A DNA stretch of 64,000 nt from Gavia stellata (taxonomy: Eukaryota > Chordata > Aves > Gaviiformes > Gaviidae). This document shows, in pieces, positions 63,075-64,000 of this stretch. Every line of letters begins with the position of its first letter. Positions within the stretch are counted from its first letter, which is position 1. Position numbers and translations under genes: made by a program. Under the pieces are notes generated by a model, which did no database searches, was not told where the DNA came from, and was given only the letters and a program-made list of their open reading frames with translations. The DNA lies in contig NC_082603.1 of the NCBI RefSeq assembly GCF_030936135.1, positions 20,550,880 to 20,614,879 of the forward strand, given 5' to 3'.

Positions 63075-64000
63075 GTAAGTATCTATAAACAAGAAATAAG
63101 AATTACAGGCTAGACACTGTTTAGGCCACTAAAATGAAGGAAAGTAGAAAGCTTAGTTTGTGATTCACGAGCTCCTGTGGCCTTAAAACTTCCATAACTC
63201 AGGATAATTCAAAAGATTTCAAAAGCTTGGAGCTTTGCATACTTTCTAACCTTAAAAGAGCAGCACTGAAAACATTCCTACGTCTTTATAAAATATATTA
63301 GAAACAATCAGGAAGGTTAGGAAAATTCAGTTTTTCATTGTGAAGAAAGTTCAAACTTTTAAGTAAGCTAAGAAGAATGTTACAATTCACGAACAGTTTA
63401 TATTTCATCTGATATTGTTAGTACAGATCCTGACATGTTTAACTTGCTCTTGAATAGGCGTACTAGAGAACTCAGAATGGTATGCTGCAAGGCAAACTGG
63501 AAGTTTGCTAGTCATAAAGAACACCATTCACACTCTTTCTGGCTCTTCTAGTTTGCCAGCTTACTCTTTCTTACATCCAACCTTGTCCTGAGCCTCATCA
63601 TTTGGTATCAAAGACTTGTGAAACAATGCCCGATCTACAGGGCTATTAAAAAGCAACACCTAATATTCAGACATATAAGCAGAAAATACATGGCATCGAA
63701 TTCCCTTGTACATATCTAGTGCAAAGAAACTAACATCAGCTTGGAAAAGAAAAAAAAGGACAATGGAAGTTATTTTCTCACTCTAGTAGACATATGGAGG
63801 GATCTAGTAATTTAAATTAACACCTGTATTCTGAGGTAGTAAGCACGGTCCATGGTGTGTTAAAATTAACCTAATTAATTTTCCGGACTGAAATGTCCTT
63901 TGCTCTGCGAGCTTTCAAAATGTTGATTATGTCTTTAGTAATCTGTGCAACTACATCACAGTAGAAAGGAATTCTCCTGTAATGATGGTTGATCTGGGTG
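63075..64000 (+). other. TTLL7: Intron 17 of TTLL7, partial
   Basis: AT-rich intron from the donor GTAAGT to the window edge. I see no further exon that continues the frame. Confidence 0.8.

Overview
The window is vertebrate nuclear DNA and almost certainly from a bird. It is AT-rich and intron-dominated, with one CpG island, and its interspersed repeats are mostly CR1 LINEs, whose 3' ends carry the ATTCTATG-type octamer repeat typical of bird genomes. The species cannot be fixed from sequence alone. No bacterial features (operons, CRISPR, insertion sequences) are present.

One host gene fills the window on the + strand: TTLL7, encoding a tubulin polyglutamylase. A CpG-island promoter with a likely non-coding first exon lies at 1-234. 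A roughly 19.9 kb first intron follows. The start codon is at 20244, and I could place sixteen coding exons between 20244 and 63074. Every junction is GT/AG and every phase agrees, giving 732 codons. The last part of the protein (about 155 residues by comparison with the 887-residue human protein, recalled) lies beyond the window. Residues 1 to about 380 form the TTL/ATP-grasp catalytic core, about 380-500 a basic helical microtubule-binding region, and 529-687 a low-complexity acidic then Ser/Arg-rich linker. Residues 688-732 start the conserved C-terminal segment.

The introns carry transposable elements. A long CR1 copy on the - strand (22963-26110) keeps a 542-codon open RT frame and a recognisable endonuclease, but is frameshifted. 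A second, shorter CR1 of the same family and orientation lies at 59612-60985. Small CR1 3' ends lie near 8.6, 12.1 and 16.9 kb, with an older CR1 piece near 40.4 kb and a CR1 5'-like GC-rich block near 31.3 kb. A probable solo endogenous-retrovirus LTR lies near 14.65-15.1 kb. Simple repeats are scattered throughout.

I found no undescribed biological system that the sequence supports. The points most worth a second look are the upstream ORFs in the TTLL7 leader, the two same-orientation CR1 copies bracketing coding exons 6-16, and an unassigned block at 38.2-39.6 kb.
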